From: Nitrospira sp.
Lineage (GTDB): Bacteria > Nitrospirota > Nitrospiria > Nitrospirales > Nitrospiraceae
Assembly: GCA_016873395.1 (NCBI GenBank)
Contig: VGXG01000017.1
Span: 1 to 47,174 of the forward strand
DNA length: 47,174 nt
Direction: 5' to 3'
Shown: in pieces, positions 16,628 through 26,120 of the stretch
Position numbering within the stretch: the stretch's first letter is position 1
Layout: the number at the start of each line of letters is the position of its first letter
The notes under the pieces: generated by a model
What the model saw: the letters and a program-made list of their open reading frames with translations, nothing else
The model's database searches: none
What the model was told of the DNA's origin: nothing
Made by a program: the position numbers and the translations under genes

Positions 16628-16743
16628 GACGAAACGCCTCCAGACACAAGTAACAAGTGAACAAGTAGCAAGCGGACAAGTCGCAGAGGATTATCTTGCC
16701 ACTTCACCTGCCACTTGCTACTTGCCACTTGTCAGCTTTCTCT
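16628..16743. repeat. infA-rpmJ spacer with inverted 7-base repeats
   Basis: The left arm (about 16645-16681) repeats ACAAGTA/ACAAGTG/GCAAGCG. The right arm (about 16700-16737) repeats CACTTGC/TACTTGC/CACTTGT. CAAGTAGCAAG in the left arm has an exact partner in the right arm, so the RNA can fold into a long hairpin. The rest is the rpmJ ribosome-binding region. Confidence 0.8.
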
Positions 16744-16962
16744 TTACTTGAACCGATACGTGATCCGCCCCCTGGTCAAGTCGTAGGGCGACATCTCCAC
16801 CGTCACTTTATCTCCCGGCAGAATCCTGATGAAGTGCATCCGCATCTTCCCGGAGATATGGGCCAGGATGACATGGTCGTTGTCCAACTTAACGCGGAAC
16901 ATGGCGTTCGGAAGCGTCTCCGACACCGTCCCCTGGACCTCGATGACATCCTCTTTCGGCAT
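16744..16962 (-). CDS. infA: Translation initiation factor IF-1
   Basis: 72 residues, exact family length. It begins [20 protein letters not shown] and shows the OB-fold sequence [21 protein letters not shown] and the end [20 protein letters not shown]-1 blocks the 30S A site during initiation. It follows map by 27 bp. Confidence 0.98.
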   Translation of the reverse strand: MPKEDVIEVQGTVSETLPNAMFRVKLDNDHVILAHISGKMRMHFIRILPGDKVTVEMSPYDLTRGRITYRFK

Positions 16963-16989
16963 CTAACCCCGCTTCGCAGCCCGCCCTCG

Positions 16990-17739
16990 TTACAGCTTCG
17001 TCAGGATACGCGGGGGACCGCTCGCCTGGATGGCAATCGTGTGCTCAAAATGTGCCGACAGGCTGCCGTCGTCCGTGACAGCCGTCCACTGATCATCCAG
17101 GATGCGTACCCCGCTGGCGCCGAGATTGACCATCGGCTCGATCGCCAGGACCATCCCGACCTGCAGGCGAGGCCCTTGCCCCGGCTTGCCGTGGTTAGGC
17201 ACCTGCGGCTCCTCGTGCAACTGCCGGCCGATCCCGTGCCCCACAAAGTCAGTCACAACCGAAAAGCCGGCGGCTTCGGCATGACACTGCACGGCGTGCG
17301 AGATGTCCGAGAGCCGGTTACCCACCACCGCCTGTTCGATCCCATTGTAGAGTGCCTCTTCCGTCACCCGCAGCAGCTCCGCCACCCTCGGATCAATCGC
17401 CCCTACGGGAACGGTCACTGCCGCATCCCCGTAGAATCCCTCCACAATGGCTCCCAGATCCAAGCCGATGATATCGCCTTCCTTCAGGACGCGCCTGGAC
17501 GGAATCCCGTGCACCACCTGGTCGTTTACCGAGGCGCAGAGCGTCTTCGGGTAGTTGCGATAGCCCTTGAATGCCGGAACGCCGCCCCGCGTCCGGATGA
17601 ATTCTTCGGCGATCCGGTCCAGCTCATCTGTGGTAACCCCGGGACGAACTTCCCGCTTCAACGCCTGGAGCGTTTCCGCCACCAGCTTGGACGCCCTGGC
17701 CATGACCTCGATCTCATCCGGCGTCTTCAGGATGATCAT
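16990..17739 (-). CDS. map: Methionine aminopeptidase, type I
   Basis: 249 residues. It removes the N-terminal Met from nascent proteins. Metal ligands of the pita-bread fold are visible: Asp in IGLDLGAIVEGFYGDAA (two Asp), His in GHGIGRQLHEEPQVPN, Glu in AIEPMV and Glu in FEHTIAI. NDQVVHGIPS supplies the catalytic His. The ATG overlaps the adk stop codon (ATGA), indicating coupling. Confidence 0.97.
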   Translation of the reverse strand: MIILKTPDEIEVMARASKLVAETLQALKREVRPGVTTDELDRIAEEFIRTRGGVPAFKGYRNYPKTLCASVNDQVVHGIPSRRVLKEGDIIGLDLGAIVEGFYGDAAVTVPVGAIDPRVAELLRVTEEALYNGIEQAVVGNRLSDISHAVQCHAEAAGFSVVTDFVGHGIGRQLHEEPQVPNHGKPGQGPRLQVGMVLAIEPMVNLGASGVRILDDQWTAVTDDGSLSAHFEHTIAIQASGPPRILTKL

Positions 17740-18392
17740 GCCAATCCTCGGGCCGCCAGCAGGTCCAACAACCGCGCATGTACCTCATCGATCGACCCGG
17801 ATCCGTCCACCTCGGAGAGGGCGTCGCGTTGCCGGTAGTAGGCAATCAAGGGAGCCGTCTGCTCCTCGTAGACCGAGAGCCTGGCTTCCACTGTTTCCTT
17901 CCGATCGTCGTTCCGCTGCACAAGCCCGGCTCCACAGCGATCACAGATGCCAGCCTGCTTGGGGGGCGCGCTGTCGACGTGAAAGACCGCCCCGCACTTG
18001 GGGCAACTGCGCCGGCCGCTTAAACGCCGCACTACTTCCTCGCGCGAGACGGTAAAGTTCACGACCTGGTCAAGCCGTTGCCCCTGGGTCTTCAGCACCA
18101 CCGCCAATTCTTCCGCCTGTTTCACGGTCCGGGGAAACCCATCCAGCAGAAACCCGCCGGCACAGCTCGGCTCGGCCAGCTTCTCCTTCACGATGCCGAC
18201 CACGACGGCATCCGGTACCAGCTTCCCCTGATCCATGCACGCTTTCGCCTCCAGACCCAACGAAGTCTGATTGCGCACCGCTTCCCGGAGGATGTCCCCG
18301 GTCGAAATCTTGGGGTGACGGAACCGGGCGGCAATCCGCTCCGCCTGCGTGCCCTTCCCCACCCCCGGGGCCCCCAGAAAGACCAGCCGCAT
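17736..18392 (-). CDS. adk: Adenylate kinase (zinc-lid type)
   Basis: 218 residues. It interconverts ATP+AMP and 2 ADP. P-loop GAPGVGKGTQ at 7-16, AMP-binding STGDILR and GFPRTVKQA, and a long LID with a four-Cys zinc site (CPKC...CDRC). ATG 18392 gives the family N-terminus MRLVFLGAPG. The same frame is open far upstream across secY, but that part is only a shadow. It lies 8 bp after secY. Confidence 0.97.
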   Translation of the reverse strand: MRLVFLGAPGVGKGTQAERIAARFRHPKISTGDILREAVRNQTSLGLEAKACMDQGKLVPDAVVVGIVKEKLAEPSCAGGFLLDGFPRTVKQAEELAVVLKTQGQRLDQVVNFTVSREEVVRRLSGRRSCPKCGAVFHVDSAPPKQAGICDRCGAGLVQRNDDRKETVEARLSVYEEQTAPLIAYYRQRDALSEVDGSGSIDEVHARLLDLLAARGLA

Positions 18393-18400
18393 GCCGGGCC

Positions 18401-19714
18401 TCACCCGCTGCGCCCCCGTAACCGCCCCTTTGCCAGGAAACCTTCGTAGTTCCGCATGAGCATGTGCGATTCGATCTGCTGCGCCGTGTCCAGGCCGACT
18501 CCGATTACGATCAAGAGCGACGTACCCCCGAAATAAAAGGGCACGTTCAGCTTGTAAATCAAAAACTCCGGGATGACGCACACCGCCGCCAGATACATGG
18601 AACCGGCGGTCGTGATGCGGGTCAAGACGTTGTAAATGTAATCCGAGGTGCGCTGCCCGGGGCGGATGCCGGGAATGAACCCCCCGTACTTTTTCATGTT
18701 GTCCGCCATGTCCACCGGATTCAGCACCACCGCCGTATAGAAAAAACAGAAAAACACGATGAGCCCCACGTAGAGCAGCGTGTACAGCAGCGACCCCGGC
18801 GCAAGCTGCCCCCCGATCGACTGGACCCACGGCACCTGGATGAACCCCGCGATGGTCGCCGGGAAAGCAATGATCGAGGAGGCGAAGATCGGCGGAATGA
18901 CCCCGGCCGTGTTGATCTTGAGCGGGATGTGCGTGCTCTGCCCCCCATAGACCCGCCGCCCGATCACGCGCTTGGCATACTGCACCGGCACCTTGCGCCG
19001 GCCGCTTTCCAGAAAGACGATGGCCGCAACCACCCCGAACATGACGACGACCAGAACCACCAGAAGCATGAAGCTCAACTGCCCGACCTGGTACAGATCG
19101 AAGGTCTGGGCGACCGCGCTCGGCAGCCGCGCCACGATCCCGGCGAAGATGATCAAGGAGATACCGTTGCCGATGCCCCGTTCGGTGATCTGCTCCCCCA
19201 GCCACATGAGAAACGCGGTGCCGGCCGTCAGCGTGATCACCGTCATCAGGCGGAAAGCCCAGCCGGGGTTCAGCACGAAGGCGCCCTGGTTCATCCCCTC
19301 CAGCCCGACCGCGATGCCGAACCCCTGCACGACCGCGATCCCAATCGTGCCGTATCGCGTGTACTGGATGATCTTCTTTCGCCCGCGCTCCCCCTCCTTC
19401 GCCAACTTCGACAGGTGGGGAATCACCACCGTCAACAGTTGGAGAATGATCGACGCGCTGATGTAAGGCATGATGCCCAGCGCGAAAATCGTAAGCCGGG
19501 ACAGGGCGCCGCCCGAGAAAATGTCCAGAAACCCTAGGAGCGACCCGCCTTTTTCGAGCAGGAACTTCGCCAGCTCATCGTTGTTGATACCGGGGGTCGG
19601 GATGTGGGCTCCGATCCGGTACACCCCCAACATCGCAAGCGTGAACAGGATCCGGATGCGCAGCTCCGGTATTTTGAAGATGTTCTGAAAACTCGTGAAG
19701 AGTCGCTCAAACAC
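18401..19714 (-). CDS. secY: Protein translocase subunit SecY
   Basis: 437 residues with ten hydrophobic segments, the channel of the Sec translocon. Early sequence [24 protein letters not shown] with the plug region [22 protein letters not shown], and the cytosolic loop [24 protein letters not shown], are typical. GTG start at 19714, overlapping the end of rplO by 8 bases. Its partner secE is in the same window at 45322. Confidence 0.98.
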   Translation of the reverse strand: MFERLFTSFQNIFKIPELRIRILFTLAMLGVYRIGAHIPTPGINNDELAKFLLEKGGSLLGFLDIFSGGALSRLTIFALGIMPYISASIILQLLTVVIPHLSKLAKEGERGRKKIIQYTRYGTIGIAVVQGFGIAVGLEGMNQGAFVLNPGWAFRLMTVITLTAGTAFLMWLGEQITERGIGNGISLIIFAGIVARLPSAVAQTFDLYQVGQLSFMLLVVLVVVMFGVVAAIVFLESGRRKVPVQYAKRVIGRRVYGGQSTHIPLKINTAGVIPPIFASSIIAFPATIAGFIQVPWVQSIGGQLAPGSLLYTLLYVGLIVFFCFFYTAVVLNPVDMADNMKKYGGFIPGIRPGQRTSDYIYNVLTRITTAGSMYLAAVCVIPEFLIYKLNVPFYFGGTSLLIVIGVGLDTAQQIESHMLMRNYEGFLAKGRLRGRSG

Positions 19715-20156
19715 CGCCGATGACCTCAGCCCTCCCGCCGGCGGCCACGATCTTCTCCACCGCCGATTTGCTGAACTTGTGGGCTTGAATCACGACCGGC
19801 TTCCCCAGGTCGCCTTGGCCAAGGATCTTGACCGGTTGGAGCTTCCGCTTGACGAGCCCCGCCTCGACCAGAACCTGAGGCGTGATGGGGTCGACCGCGC
19901 CCAGGTTGGCCAAGGCTTTGAGGTTCACAATCGAATACTCCGTTCGAAAACAGTTGGTAAACCCGTGCTTCGGCAGGCGACGGATGAGGGGCATCTGGCC
20001 TCCCTCGAATCCCGGGCGCTTGCCGCCGCCGGACCGGGCCAGCAATCCCTTGTGGCCCTTCGTGGCCGTCTTGCCGTGGCCGGAGCCGGGCCCTCGTCCG
20101 ATGCGCTTGCGCTTCTTCTTTGCTCCGACCGCCGGAGCCAGTTCGTGCAGCTTCAT
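19707..20156 (-). CDS. rplO: 50S ribosomal protein L15
   Basis: 149 residues. [20 protein letters not shown] and the Gly-rich [18 protein letters not shown] are diagnostic, and [20 protein letters not shown] follows. It is a late-assembly protein of the 50S. Its start overlaps the rpmD stop by 4 bases (ATGA-type junction), and its end overlaps secY. Confidence 0.97.
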   Translation of the reverse strand: MKLHELAPAVGAKKKRKRIGRGPGSGHGKTATKGHKGLLARSGGGKRPGFEGGQMPLIRRLPKHGFTNCFRTEYSIVNLKALANLGAVDPITPQVLVEAGLVKRKLQPVKILGQGDLGKPVVIQAHKFSKSAVEKIVAAGGRAEVIGGV

Positions 20157-20359
20157 AGCGGCTTCACTTCCAACAGATAGAAGATTTTATGGATCATCCC
20201 CTGCACCTGAGACGTGTTGGGGCGGACGACTGTCTGGCCGCATTTGCGCAGACCGAGCCCCCGCAAGACCAGGCGATGCGTGGAAGGGGTGCCGATCGGG
20301 CTGCGCTTCAGCGTGATCGAAAGCCCCTTATCTGTGGGCCGATTCGTAAGGCGCGCCAT
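20153..20359 (-). CDS. rpmD: 50S ribosomal protein L30
   Basis: 68 residues. The L30 fold is visible in LSITLKRSPIGTPSTHRLVLRGLGLRK and the end [21 protein letters not shown] 20359 is preceded by AGGAT five bases away. Upstream in-frame codons belong to the rpsE region and are not used. Only 2 bp separate it from the rpsE stop. Confidence 0.95.
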   Translation of the reverse strand: MARLTNRPTDKGLSITLKRSPIGTPSTHRLVLRGLGLRKCGQTVVRPNTSQVQGMIHKIFYLLEVKPL

Positions 20360-20361
20360 GC

Positions 20362-20856
20362 TTATCCTGTCTTCTCCAGGCCGCTCCGGCGCATCCGCGT
20401 GACTTCTTCCGGATTCCGGAGTTGGCACAGACCATCCAGCGTCGCCCGGACCGTGTTGAAGGGATTGCCGCGGCCCAGCGTTTTGGCGATGATGTTGTGA
20501 GCCCCCGCCAGCTCGACCACGGCTCGCACCGCCCCGCCCGCAATCACGCCGGTGCCGGCCCCTGCGGGCTTGAGCAGCACGTGCTCGCCGCCGAACAGGC
20601 CGTGGACTTCATGCGGGATGGTCCCGTCCTTGAGCGGCACATGCACGAGATGCTTCTTGGCCTGCTCCACCGCCTTGGCGATCGCGACGGGGACTTCGGC
20701 AGCTTTGCCCTTCCCGATCCCGACCCACCCGTTGCCGTCTCCCACGGCGACCAGCGCGCAGAAATTGAAACGCTTGCCGCCCTTGACAACCTTGGCGACC
20801 CGGTTGATGAACACCACCTTGTCCTTGAGACTAAGTTCTTCAGGGTTGACTCGCAC
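20362..20856 (-). CDS. rpsE: 30S ribosomal protein S5
   Basis: 164 residues. It begins with GTG ([29 protein letters not shown], which includes the loop altered in spectinomycin resistance). [19 protein letters not shown] and [21 protein letters not shown] are family hallmarks. S5 acts in decoding fidelity and mRNA entry. Part of the spc block between rplR and rpmD. Confidence 0.97.
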   Translation of the reverse strand: MRVNPEELSLKDKVVFINRVAKVVKGGKRFNFCALVAVGDGNGWVGIGKGKAAEVPVAIAKAVEQAKKHLVHVPLKDGTIPHEVHGLFGGEHVLLKPAGAGTGVIAGGAVRAVVELAGAHNIIAKTLGRGNPFNTVRATLDGLCQLRNPEEVTRMRRSGLEKTG

Positions 20857-20886
20857 GAAAAACCGCTCCTCTCTCTGGGAAAAGGT

Positions 20887-21252
20887 TCAGAACGTAAGCC
20901 CGCTCTCGCGTGACGCCTCGGCCAGTGCCTTGATGCGGCCGTGATAAAGCCGCCCGCCCCGATCAAAGACCACGGCCCCGACCTTCGCCGCCTTGGCGCG
21001 ATCGGCCAGGAGCTTCCCGACCGCCTTGGCCGCCTCGATGTTGCTGCATGACTTCAAGGATTTCCGCAAGGTCGCGTCGAGCGTGGAGGCCGCGACGAGC
21101 GTGTACCCTTTGGTGTCATCGATGATCTGCGCATAGATGTGCCCCTGGCTCCGATACACATTCAAGCGCGGGCGGGTCGGCGTTCCGAAGACGCGCTGGC
21201 GCACCCGCCGATGCCGCCGCGCGATCCTCTCTTGCTTTTCAATACTGCGCAT
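20887..21252 (-). CDS. rplR: 50S ribosomal protein L18
   Basis: 121 residues from ATG 21252 ([20 protein letters not shown]). The 5S-rRNA-binding core reads [20 protein letters not shown] and ends [24 protein letters not shown]. The upstream in-frame extension is antisense-like sequence within rplF and was dropped. It brings 5S rRNA into the 50S with L5. Confidence 0.97.
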   Translation of the reverse strand: MRSIEKQERIARRHRRVRQRVFGTPTRPRLNVYRSQGHIYAQIIDDTKGYTLVAASTLDATLRKSLKSCSNIEAAKAVGKLLADRAKAAKVGAVVFDRGGRLYHGRIKALAEASRESGLTF

Positions 21253-21262
21253 CGATGTTCTC

Positions 21263-21799
21263 TTACTTTCCGGTCTTGCCTTCCTTCTTCCGAAGCACTT
21301 CCCCGGCGTACCGGATCCCCTTCTGTTTGTACACATCGGGCGGCTTGATCCCGCGGAGATTGGCCGCCGTCTGGCCCACCTTCCGCTTGTCGACGCCCTT
21401 GATCGTGATGACCGTCTGCTTGTCCACCTTGGCTTCGACACCGGCCGGCAGGGTAAACACGACCGGATGGGTATAGCCGACGTTCACGCTGATATCCCGA
21501 CCCTGAACCTGCGCCTTGTAGCCGACCCCGGTAATTTCCAACGTCCGCTCGTAGCCCTTCGTCACTCCTAGGATCATGTTGTTGATCTCGGCGCGGGTCA
21601 ATCCGTGCAGAGCTCTGGCCCTCGGGTCGTTGGATGAGCGGCTGGCTTGCACGTGCCCGTCCGCCACCGCTACGGACACCCCCTGAGCCAGTGACCATTC
21701 AAGCCGGCCGAGCGGGCCTTTCACCGACACCACCCGATCGGCGACTTTCACTTCCACCCCCGTAGGAATCGGAACAGGTTTTCGACCCAACCGTGACAT
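21263..21799 (-). CDS. rplF: 50S ribosomal protein L6
   Basis: 178 residues. [19 protein letters not shown] and [10 protein letters not shown] open the first of two similar domains. The second contains the conserved [23 protein letters not shown]6 sits near the factor-binding site. It precedes rplR by 10 bp. Confidence 0.97.
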   Translation of the reverse strand: MSRLGRKPVPIPTGVEVKVADRVVSVKGPLGRLEWSLAQGVSVAVADGHVQASRSSNDPRARALHGLTRAEINNMILGVTKGYERTLEITGVGYKAQVQGRDISVNVGYTHPVVFTLPAGVEAKVDKQTVITIKGVDKRKVGQTAANLRGIKPPDVYKQKGIRYAGEVLRKKEGKTGK

Positions 21800-21882
21800 A
21801 ATTCCTCTTCAAGAAGCCGTCAGCGCTCAGCTTGCAACTCCTAAAAAACTGACGGCTGACAGCTGATGGCTTCCTAGCTCCC
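21800..21882. repeat. rpsH-rplF spacer with inverted 7-base repeats
   Basis: The left arm holds CCGTCAG/CGCTCAG and the right arm ACTGACG/GCTGACA/GCTGATG, spaced by 7. The arms pair (CGTCAG with CTGACG) around a TAAAAAA loop. The rplF ribosome binding site GAGGAA lies at the low edge. Confidence 0.7.
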
Positions 21883-22278
21883 TCACCAGATGTGGCAGAG
21901 CACTTCTCCGCCCAGGCTCGCTTGCCTCGACTCCTGATCCGTCATGAGCCCTCTGGATGTGGACAGGATGGCGAGTCCCATGCCGGCCATGATCGGTTTC
22001 ACATCCCGACGGCCCACGTAGACCCGCTTCCCCGGCTTGCTCACCCGGCGCATACCGCTGATCACCGGCTGCCCCTCGCCGATGTAGCGCAGTTGGACCT
22101 TCAAGGCCGGATGCCCGTCGGCAGTCACCCGCTCGTAGCCGCCGATGAATCCCTCGGCTTTCATGACCCGGAGGAGCTCCGCCTTCAACTTCGAGGCGGG
22201 CACCGTTACTGATTCATGGCCTCGGCGGGCTCCATTTTGTATCCGGACCAACAGGTCCGCGATCGGATCAGTCATCAT
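21883..22278 (-). CDS. rpsH: 30S ribosomal protein S8
   Basis: 131 residues. MTDPIADLLVRIQNGARRGHESV and the C-terminal RRVSKPGKRVYVGRRDVKP, STSRGLMTDQESRQASLGGEVLCHIW are typical. S8 binds the central domain of 16S rRNA, and in E. coli represses the spc operon by binding near rplE. Two ATG codons are adjacent at 22278 and 22275; either can be the start. Confidence 0.97.
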   Translation of the reverse strand: MMTDPIADLLVRIQNGARRGHESVTVPASKLKAELLRVMKAEGFIGGYERVTADGHPALKVQLRYIGEGQPVISGMRRVSKPGKRVYVGRRDVKPIMAGMGLAILSTSRGLMTDQESRQASLGGEVLCHIW

Positions 22279-22392
22279 CGTTCAACTCCAGAATTTGGTG
22301 ATCTGGCGATTTGGTGATCGGCGGATTGAGGCATGACCATAACCCCTTACTTCACCCAATCACGAAATCTCCAAATCGTTACTTTCTTCCGG
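22279..22392. repeat. rpsN-rpsH spacer with 8-base repeats
   Basis: Here the period is 8: TTTGGTGA/TCTGGCGA/TTTGGTGA/TCGGCGGA near 22291-22325. A partner arm near 22353-22380 (CACCCAATCACGAAATCTCCAAATCG) is partly complementary. It is a variant of the 7-base repeat spacers. Confidence 0.65.
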
Positions 22393-22578
22393 CTACCAAC
22401 TGGACTTTGTGACGCCGGGAATCTCGCCACGCAGGCTCAGAAACCGGAAACAAATTCGGCACATCCTGAAGCGCCGCAGAAAGCCGCCGCCGCGCCCACA
22501 GAGGGGACACCGGTTGTACCGCCGAACCTTGAATTTTGGTTCGGCTGCCGCTTTGTTCCGCAAGGCTTTACGTGACAC
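22393..22578 (-). CDS. rpsN: 30S ribosomal protein S14, zinc type
   Basis: 61 residues, the short zinc-binding S14 form. Cys24, Cys27, Cys40 and Cys43 make the ribbon (RCPLC and MCRIC), and the end [13 protein letters not shown] is conserved. GTG start at 22578. The N-terminal ten residues ([10 protein letters not shown]) are more like the long S14 form than usual for the zinc type. Located between rplE and rpsH, its normal place. Confidence 0.96.
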   Translation of the reverse strand: MSRKALRNKAAAEPKFKVRRYNRCPLCGRGGGFLRRFRMCRICFRFLSLRGEIPGVTKSSW

Positions 22579-22615
22579 TGCTCGTCTTCCTTTCTAAAGG
22601 TGCGGTCCGCGTCGC

Positions 22616-23311
22616 TCAGGTTCGGAACGGCATGCCCAGATGACCCAGGAGAGCCTTCCCCTCGTCGTTCGTCCTGGCCGTGGTGACGATTGTAATATCC
22701 ATGCCATGAATCGACGCCACGCTGTCATACTTGATCTCGGGAAAAATCAACTGTTCTTTGAGACCCAGCGTATAGTTGCCGCGTCCGTCGAACGCCTTGG
22801 GTGAGACCCCGCGAAAATCTCGGATCCGCGGGAGGGCGAGACTCACGAGCCGGTCGAGAAATTCATACATTCGATCGCTCCGGAGCGTCACCTTGGCTCC
22901 GATCGGCATCCCCTGACGGAGCTTGAAGCCGGCGATGGCTTTCTTGGCACGGGTGATGACCGGTTTCTGTCCCGTGATGACGCCCAGTTCGGAGGTGGCG
23001 CTCTCCAGCAGCTTCACATTCTGAATCGCCTCACCCATCCCCACGTTCAGCACGATGCGCTCGAGCTTGGGGACTTGCATCGGGTTCTTGTACCCGAATT
23101 CCTTCATCAAGGCCGGCACCACCTGGTCGCGGTACGATTCCTTGAGGCGCGGCGGGATCTTGGGTCCCGCCGGGGCGGCCCTGGGCGCCTTCGGAGCAGC
23201 CGGTTCCTTGGCGGACGGCGCCGCCTCTTTTTTGGGGGCCTTGGCTGTCGGCTTCTTCTCCGCCTTCTTCTCGTGCCCCGCCTCAGCCGCCCCTTTCTCC
23301 ACCTTCGCCAT
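22616..23311 (-). CDS. rplE: 50S ribosomal protein L5 with N-terminal extension
   Basis: 231 residues, against about 180 for typical L5. The normal protein begins near residue 52 ([24 protein letters not shown]) and keeps [36 protein letters not shown] and [17 protein letters not shown]. The first 51 residues are a Lys/Ala/Pro-rich, probably disordered tail. The ATG at 23311 has AGAGGA upstream, and no good start is seen at the core, so the tail is likely translated. L5 contacts 5S rRNA and P-site tRNA. Confidence 0.95.
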   Translation of the reverse strand: MAKVEKGAAEAGHEKKAEKKPTAKAPKKEAAPSAKEPAAPKAPRAAPAGPKIPPRLKESYRDQVVPALMKEFGYKNPMQVPKLERIVLNVGMGEAIQNVKLLESATSELGVITGQKPVITRAKKAIAGFKLRQGMPIGAKVTLRSDRMYEFLDRLVSLALPRIRDFRGVSPKAFDGRGNYTLGLKEQLIFPEIKYDSVASIHGMDITIVTTARTNDEGKALLGHLGMPFRT

Positions 23312-23323
23312 CGTCGGTATCCT

Positions 23324-23659
23324 CTAAGCCTTTTCGATAATTTCCTTGCACTTCTGGCAAGCCCGGACGCGCCGCCCATCCGCCAGGACTTTCACGCCGA
23401 CCCGCACGGGCTTCTGGCAGTTCGCGCAGAACACCATCACGTTGGACAGCGCCAGCGGCGCCTCCCGCTCCAGAATTCCGCCCTGCCGCTGCTTCTGGTT
23501 CGGCTTGGTGTGACGCTTGATCACGTTTAATTTTTCAACGATGACTTTCCCTTCGGTCAGGTGAAGAGCCAACACCTTGCCCGTCTTGCCGCGTTCCCGC
23601 CCGGCGATCACCATCACGGTGTCGCCTTTTCTGACTTTTGCTTTCTGGACCGCCTGCAC
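23324..23659 (-). CDS. rplX: 50S ribosomal protein L24
   Basis: 111 residues. The KOW motif region reads VRKGDTVMVIAGRERGKTGKVL, then NVIKRHTKPNQKQRQGGILEREAPL. The C-terminal part has two CxxC pairs (CANC and CQKC), consistent with a zinc site seen in some L24 proteins. GTG start with GGAGG eight bases upstream. It is an assembly initiator of the 50S, 12 bp before rplE. Confidence 0.96.
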   Translation of the reverse strand: MQAVQKAKVRKGDTVMVIAGRERGKTGKVLALHLTEGKVIVEKLNVIKRHTKPNQKQRQGGILEREAPLALSNVMVFCANCQKPVRVGVKVLADGRRVRACQKCKEIIEKA

Positions 23660-23683
23660 CGCTATCGCCTCCGCCTGCTTGAC

Positions 23684-24052
23684 CTACAGGACTTCCGGGG
23701 CCAAGGAAATGATTTTCATGAACTTTTTCCAGCGTAATTCCCGGGCCACCGGACCGAAGATCCGGGTCCCGATCGGTTCGCCCTGGGCGTTGATTAGCAC
23801 GCAGGCGTTCCGGTCGAACTTGATGTAGGAGCCATCGTCCCGCCGGACCCCCTTGGTCGTCCGCACGATCACTGCCTTGCTCACGTCGCCCTTTTTGACC
23901 GTGGCTTGAGGAATGGCCTCCTTCACCGCCACGACCACGACATCGCCCAGCGAACCGTACCGCCGCTTCGAGCCTCCCAGAACGTGGAAACACATGACTT
24001 GCTTCGCGCCGGAGTTGTCGGCCACGTCCATGTATGTATAGTTCTGGATCAT
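23684..24052 (-). CDS. rplN: 50S ribosomal protein L14
   Basis: 122 residues, full family length. [41 protein letters not shown] and [20 protein letters not shown] are typical. L14 forms intersubunit bridges with 16S rRNA. It lies between rpsQ and rplX. Confidence 0.98.
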   Translation of the reverse strand: MIQNYTYMDVADNSGAKQVMCFHVLGGSKRRYGSLGDVVVVAVKEAIPQATVKKGDVSKAVIVRTTKGVRRDDGSYIKFDRNACVLINAQGEPIGTRIFGPVARELRWKKFMKIISLAPEVL

Positions 24053-24113
24053 GATCTCTACGCGTTATCAGCCAACTAAAAATTCATAACTCAACACTCA
24101 TCACTGCTTTTCG
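24053..24113. repeat. rpsQ-rplN spacer with 7-base repeats
   Basis: The short spacer repeats ATTCATA/ACTCAAC/ACTCATC with a 7-base period near 24080-24103. No clear second arm is seen, so this may be a worn copy. Confidence 0.55.
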
Positions 24114-24380
24114 TCAGGCCGGCTGCCCCCGCTCCACGATCTGAACGACGCGCCAGTGCTTCTCCTTGCTGATCGGCCTGGTCTCGATCACCCGCACCCG
24201 ATCGCCCACCTGGCAAGCGTTCTGCTCGTCATGAGCCTTGAGCTTGGTCACCCGCCGCAAGACCTTGCGATAGAACGGATGTCTCACGAATCGATCCACG
24301 GCGATAACCACCGTCTTGTTCATCTTGTTGCTGACGACGCGGCCCACCCACTCCCGTCGTTTTTCTGATCGTTCCGCCAT
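24114..24380 (-). CDS. rpsQ: 30S ribosomal protein S17
   Basis: 88 residues from ATG 24380 ([29 protein letters not shown]). The OB fold continues with [23 protein letters not shown] and [22 protein letters not shown] one codon upstream is possible, but the AGGG site fits the ATG better. It follows rpmC by 4 bp. Confidence 0.97.
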   Translation of the reverse strand: MAERSEKRREWVGRVVSNKMNKTVVIAVDRFVRHPFYRKVLRRVTKLKAHDEQNACQVGDRVRVIETRPISKEKHWRVVQIVERGQPA

Positions 24381-24384
24381 CACG

Positions 24385-24585
24385 TCATCCCTTGCTGTGA
24401 GCGGTTTTCTGCCGCATGATCGTCTTCACCCGAGCCAGGTCCCGGCGGGTCTGGCGGATCTTCATGGGGTTTTCGATGCGTCCGGTCGCCAGCTGGAAGC
24501 GCAAGTTGAACACCTCCTGCGTCAGCTGCCGCTCCTTCTCAACCAGCTCGGTGAGTTCCATACCCCTGAGCTCTTTCACGTCCAT
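24385..24585 (-). CDS. rpmC: 50S ribosomal protein L29
   Basis: 66 residues, a two-helix protein near the tunnel exit that helps dock SRP and trigger factor. [36 protein letters not shown] is the conserved hairpin, ending [23 protein letters not shown] precedes the ATG. Confidence 0.97.
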   Translation of the reverse strand: MDVKELRGMELTELVEKERQLTQEVFNLRFQLATGRIENPMKIRQTRRDLARVKTIMRQKTAHSKG

Positions 24586-24614
24586 CAGACGGTCCTTCCC
24601 GTTCGATCACACCG

Positions 24615-25028
24615 CTAGATCGCGCCCCGGGCCACGAATTTCGTCGCCACCGGCAGCTTGTAGGCCGCCAGCCGCAACGCCTCCTTCGCCACCTCGGGCG
24701 TCACCCCGTCCATTTCATAGAGAATCCGGCCGGGCTTGACCACCGCCACCCAATATTCGGGATTCCCCTTGCCCTTACCCATCCGGGTTTCAGCCGGCTT
24801 CTTGGTAATGGGCTTGTCCGGGAACACGCGCGTCCAGACCTGCCCTCCGCGTTTGACGTAGCGGGTAATCGCGATGCGAGCCGCCTCGATCTGACGGCTT
24901 GTGAGCCATCCCGGCTCCAGCGTTTTCAGACCGAACTCACCGATCGTGATCTGTCCCCCGCGGTACGCCTTGCCGCGCATCCGCCCCTTCTGCATCTTCC
25001 TGAACTTGACTTTCTTCGGTGCCAGCAC
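24615..25028 (-). CDS. rplP: 50S ribosomal protein L16
   Basis: 137 residues. It begins with GTG ([25 protein letters not shown]) and carries [25 protein letters not shown] and the conserved [20 protein letters not shown]16 shapes the A-site tRNA elbow region. AAGGAG lies upstream of the start. Confidence 0.97.
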   Translation of the reverse strand: MLAPKKVKFRKMQKGRMRGKAYRGGQITIGEFGLKTLEPGWLTSRQIEAARIAITRYVKRGGQVWTRVFPDKPITKKPAETRMGKGKGNPEYWVAVVKPGRILYEMDGVTPEVAKEALRLAAYKLPVATKFVARGAI

Positions 25029-25052
25029 AGACCTGCTCCTTCCGCCGCGTGC

Positions 25053-25730
25053 TTATCGTTCTGGCCGACGCTCGAACCCCAGATCTGCCTTCTCTGGTTG
25101 AACAGGGACCGTCTCACCGCGATAGATCCAGGTCTTGACCCCGATCTGCCCCATGGTCGTATGGGCTTCTGCAAAGCCGAAGTCGATATCGGCACGCAGG
25201 GTATGGAGCGGCACGCGTCCCTCGCGATACCATTCGGTTCTCGCGATCTCGGCCCCTCCCAAGCGCCCGGCGCAGGTGACCCGGATGCCCTGGGCTCCCA
25301 ACCTGAGCGCCGCCGCCACGCTGCGCTTCATGGCCCGGCGGAAGGCCACGCGCTTTTCCAGCTGCACGGCGATGTTCTCGCTCACCAGTTGCGCGTCCAA
25401 TTCGGGCTTCTTGATTTCCTTGACCGTGATGTACACCTGGCTGCCGTACTGCTTCTCCAGGGTCGCCTTCAGCTTGTCCACCTCCGCGCCCTTGCGCCCG
25501 ATGATGATTCCGGGGCGGGCGGTATGGATGATCACCCTCGTCTGATCCCCCGACCGCTCAATCTCGATCCGGGCGACGCCGGCGTGATAGAGTTTCGCTT
25601 TGACCATCTTCCGGATCTTGATGTCTTCATGGAGCAGCTTGGGAAAATCCTTCTTGCTCGCATACCACCGGGATCCCCAGGTGCGGGTGTATCCCAACCG
25701 ATATCCAACCGGATGCGTTTTCTGTCCCAT
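25053..25730 (-). CDS. rpsC: 30S ribosomal protein S3
   Basis: 225 residues. [24 protein letters not shown] opens the N-domain. A KH domain follows with the GxxG loop in [17 protein letters not shown], and the C-domain shows [29 protein letters not shown]3 has mRNA helicase-like activity at the entry channel. 36 bp after rplV. Confidence 0.98.
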   Translation of the reverse strand: MGQKTHPVGYRLGYTRTWGSRWYASKKDFPKLLHEDIKIRKMVKAKLYHAGVARIEIERSGDQTRVIIHTARPGIIIGRKGAEVDKLKATLEKQYGSQVYITVKEIKKPELDAQLVSENIAVQLEKRVAFRRAMKRSVAAALRLGAQGIRVTCAGRLGGAEIARTEWYREGRVPLHTLRADIDFGFAEAHTTMGQIGVKTWIYRGETVPVQPEKADLGFERRPER

Positions 25731-25766
25731 GAGTTCCCTTTTTAGCCTGCGCGCTGAGCCATACCG

Positions 25767-26120
25767 CTACTTGGCCGGTGCGGCGTCCGGCGCGGACACC
25801 ACCACCGTGATATGGCTGGTCCGCTTGTGAATGGAGTTGGCGCGCCCCATCGACCTGGCCCGGAACCGCTTGTAGGTGGGGCCGCAATCCACGTGGGCCC
25901 GCGAGATCCACATAGCCTCGCTCTCCCCCAAGTCCTTCTGCTCCGCGTTCGCCACCGCCGACCGCAGCACCTTCTCGACCACCTTGGCCGCCGCGCGGGG
26001 CGTATACTTGAGCAGACTCAGGGCCTGCGGCACCCGCTGCCCGCGGATCATGTCCACCACCACGCGCGCCTTCCGCGGCGCGACCCGCACGAATCTCAAG
26101 ATCGCTTTTGCCTCTGCCAT
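25767..26120 (-). CDS. rplV: 50S ribosomal protein L22
   Basis: 117 residues from ATG 26120 (MAEAKAILRFVRVAPRKARVVVDMIRG). The C-terminal loop that enters the exit tunnel is RFRARSMGRANSIHKRTSHITVVV. Seven upstream in-frame codons overlap the heptamer repeat and were left out, since AGGTGA precedes the inner ATG. Confidence 0.97.
   Translation of the reverse strand: MAEAKAILRFVRVAPRKARVVVDMIRGQRVPQALSLLKYTPRAAAKVVEKVLRSAVANAEQKDLGESEAMWISRAHVDCGPTYKRFRARSMGRANSIHKRTSHITVVVSAPDAAPAK

Noticed and set aside
18393-19205. A fused protein with adk preceded by 271 extra residues
   Set aside because: The extra part is the secY region read in another frame. adk has a normal start at 18392 and normal length.
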